From: Sulfurospirillum sp. UBA12182
Lineage (GTDB): Bacteria > Campylobacterota > Campylobacteria > Campylobacterales > Sulfurospirillaceae
Reading direction: 5' to 3'
NCBI GenBank assembly: GCA_002742765.1
Contig: DLUF01000042.1
Location: forward strand, 62,001-126,000
DNA: 64,000 nucleotides
Program-made: the position numbers and the translations under genes
Notes under the pieces: model-generated
Told to the model about the DNA's origin: nothing
Databases searched by the model: none
The model's input: the letters and a program-made list of their open reading frames with translations, nothing else
Shown: positions 62,802-64,000 of the stretch, in pieces
How positions within the stretch are numbered: position 1 is the stretch's first letter
Layout of the letters: the number at the start of each line of letters is the position of its first letter

Positions 62802-64000
62802 TTATTTACTTGTCACAAATTCTCTGATTTTTTCTATCATATAATTGATAGCCTCATCGCCCATACCAGGATACAACCCTATCCAAAAGCTATCAGTCAT
62901 GATTTTATCTGTAACTCTAAGTTCCCCAACTATTCTATAGTCAGTACCCAGCACCATACTATCAAACATAGGGTGTCTTGTCATATTTCCTGCAAAAAGA
63001 TTTCTTGTTTGGATGTTGTTGTTTTCTAAGTATTCAACTATCTCATTTCTAGTGAATTTTGCATCATCTGTAAGTGTCATCATAAATCCAAACCAGCTAG
63101 GATCTGAGTTTGGCTGCGTCTCTACGAGTTGAAGCTCTTTGATATCTTTGAGCCCATCATAGAGTTTCTTTTGGTTTTCTTTTCTTTTTACTACAAAGCT
63201 TGGAAATTTTTCTAACTGAGCCACACCAACTGCTGCTTGCATATCTGAAACTTTCAGATTAAACCCAAAGTGAGAGTAAACATACTTATGGTCATACCCT
63301 TTTGGTAATGTTCCAAACTGTTGCGTAAATCTACATCCGCAAGTGTTATCTACACCACTTTCACACCAACAGTCTCTTCCCCAATCTCTCATGCTTAGCA
63401 TAATTCTTCTAAGGAGCGGATTGTCTGTATATACTGCTCCACCTTCTCCCATAGTCATATGGTGTGGTGGATAAAAGCTAGATGTTCCCATGTCTCCCCA
63501 TGTTCCAGTTGGTTTTCCTTCGTAAGTTGAACCTAATGCATCGCAGTTATCTTCTATGAGCCAAAGGTTATGTTTGTCACAAAACTCTTTGACAGCTCTT
63601 AGGTTGAATGGATTTCCTAAAGTATGAGCTATCATAATCGCTTTTGTTTTAGGACTAAGGGCAAGTTCTAGTTGTGTTACATCAACATTGGCATGAGTTA
63701 AATCCATATCAACAAATACAGGAATAGCACCATATTGAACAATAGGAGCTACAGTAGTGGGAAATCCAGCGGCTACAGTGATAACTTCATCGCCTCTTTT
63801 TACTTGTCTCTCTTTTAAAAGTGGTGAAGTTAAAGCATAGAATGCAAGAAGATTTGCACTACTTCCAGAGTTTACTAAAAATGCATACCTAACCCCTAAG
63901 TATTTAGCTAATTGCTTTTCAAATTTTTTAGAATATTCTCCGTATGTAAGCCAAAAATCAAGTGAACTATCTACTAAATATTGCATCTCTATTTCATCAA
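62802..64000 (-). CDS. rfbH: CDP-4-dehydro-6-deoxyglucose 3-dehydrase RfbH, 5' end cut by window edge
   Basis: At least 398 aa; the frame stays open to base 64000 and family members have about 40 more N-terminal residues, so the ATG at 63986 is probably internal. The [2Fe-2S] cysteines are present (CWCESGVDNTCGC) and the PLP site has His in place of Lys (SFYPPHHMTMGEGG), the mark of the E1/RfbH dehydrase. First step specific to 3,6-dideoxyhexoses of O-antigens. Confidence 0.9.
   Translation of the reverse strand, partial: DEIEMQYLVDSSLDFWLTYGEYSKKFEKQLAKYLGVRYAFLVNSGSSANLLAFYALTSPLLKERQVKRGDEVITVAAGFPTTVAPIVQYGAIPVFVDMDLTHANVDVTQLELALSPKTKAIMIAHTLGNPFNLRAVKEFCDKHNLWLIEDNCDALGSTYEGKPTGTWGDMGTSSFYPPHHMTMGEGGAVYTDNPLLRRIMLSMRDWGRDCWCESGVDNTCGCRFTQQFGTLPKGYDHKYVYSHFGFNLKVSDMQAAVGVAQLEKFPSFVVKRKENQKKLYDGLKDIKELQLVETQPNSDPSWFGFMMTLTDDAKFTRNEIVEYLENNNIQTRNLFAGNMTRHPMFDSMVLGTDYRIVGELRVTDKIMTDSFWIGLYPGMGDEAINYMIEKIREFVTSK

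Noticed and set aside
1..64000. CRISPR array, rRNA operon, complete insertion sequence or prophage
   Set aside because: No regularly spaced repeats, rRNA stretches, transposase, integrase or phage structural genes were seen.

Overview
The window is low-GC, densely packed bacterial DNA with many 1-20 nt gene overlaps. Its gene content and order point to a Campylobacterota (Epsilonproteobacteria) genome. The diagnostic blocks are der-aroK-trpS-serS followed by a PflB-like TPR protein, pyrF-nusB-ribH-kdsA, and pssA-psd-ftsH-prmA-cheY leading into pglG-pglF and a PglB oligosaccharyltransferase. A TsdA-type cytochrome, a cytochrome-c-fused CydA-like subunit and heme/GGDEF and Cache sensors suggest a free-living respiratory member (a Sulfurimonas/Sulfurospirillum-like organism is my guess, not proven).

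Layout. 0-9.4 kb: YigZ-family protein, a heme-sensor diguanylate cyclase, SNase-like protein, proC, ferritin-like protein, TDT transporter, DUF134 regulator, a periplasmic thioredoxin and the start of a two-component system. 9.4-15.4 kb: free-standing Cache sensor, TsdA, two bd-like membrane subunits and a multi-pass membrane protein; a TTTAACAC direct repeat lies at the promoter of the bd-like operon. 16.3-20.5 kb: a small island of HTH-nucleotidyltransferase, HigBA-like and MntA-HepT modules plus a methyltransferase, next to tRNA-Ser(GCU). 20.5-27.6 kb: small protein, AsmA-like protein, pyrF, nusB, ribH, kdsA, EamA transporter, DUF3108 protein, MscS channel. 27.7-36.8 kb: serC, serA, der, aroK, trpS, serS, PflB. 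36.8-45.5 kb (minus strand): leuA with a leucine-rich leader peptide, pssA, psd, ftsH, prmA, cheY, hisA, hisH, pglG. 45.5-64 kb: protein N-glycosylation and surface-glycan locus: PglF, a WecA-like initiating transferase, PglB, glycosyltransferases, a Wzx-type flippase and CDP-dideoxyhexose enzymes, interrupted by an AbiEii-type module and by a pair of unidentified membrane proteins.

The most striking non-gene signal is the palindrome TTTACATGTAAA: ten exact copies and eleven one-mismatch copies by eye in the first 52 kb, none after 52.1 kb. Inside genes it is read mostly as Leu-His-Val; between genes it forms longer perfect palindromes at gene ends. Other items worth attention are a 28-codon Leu leader ahead of leuA, a duplicated serS 3' end, and a 35-bp direct repeat bracketing the HTH-nucleotidyltransferase module.
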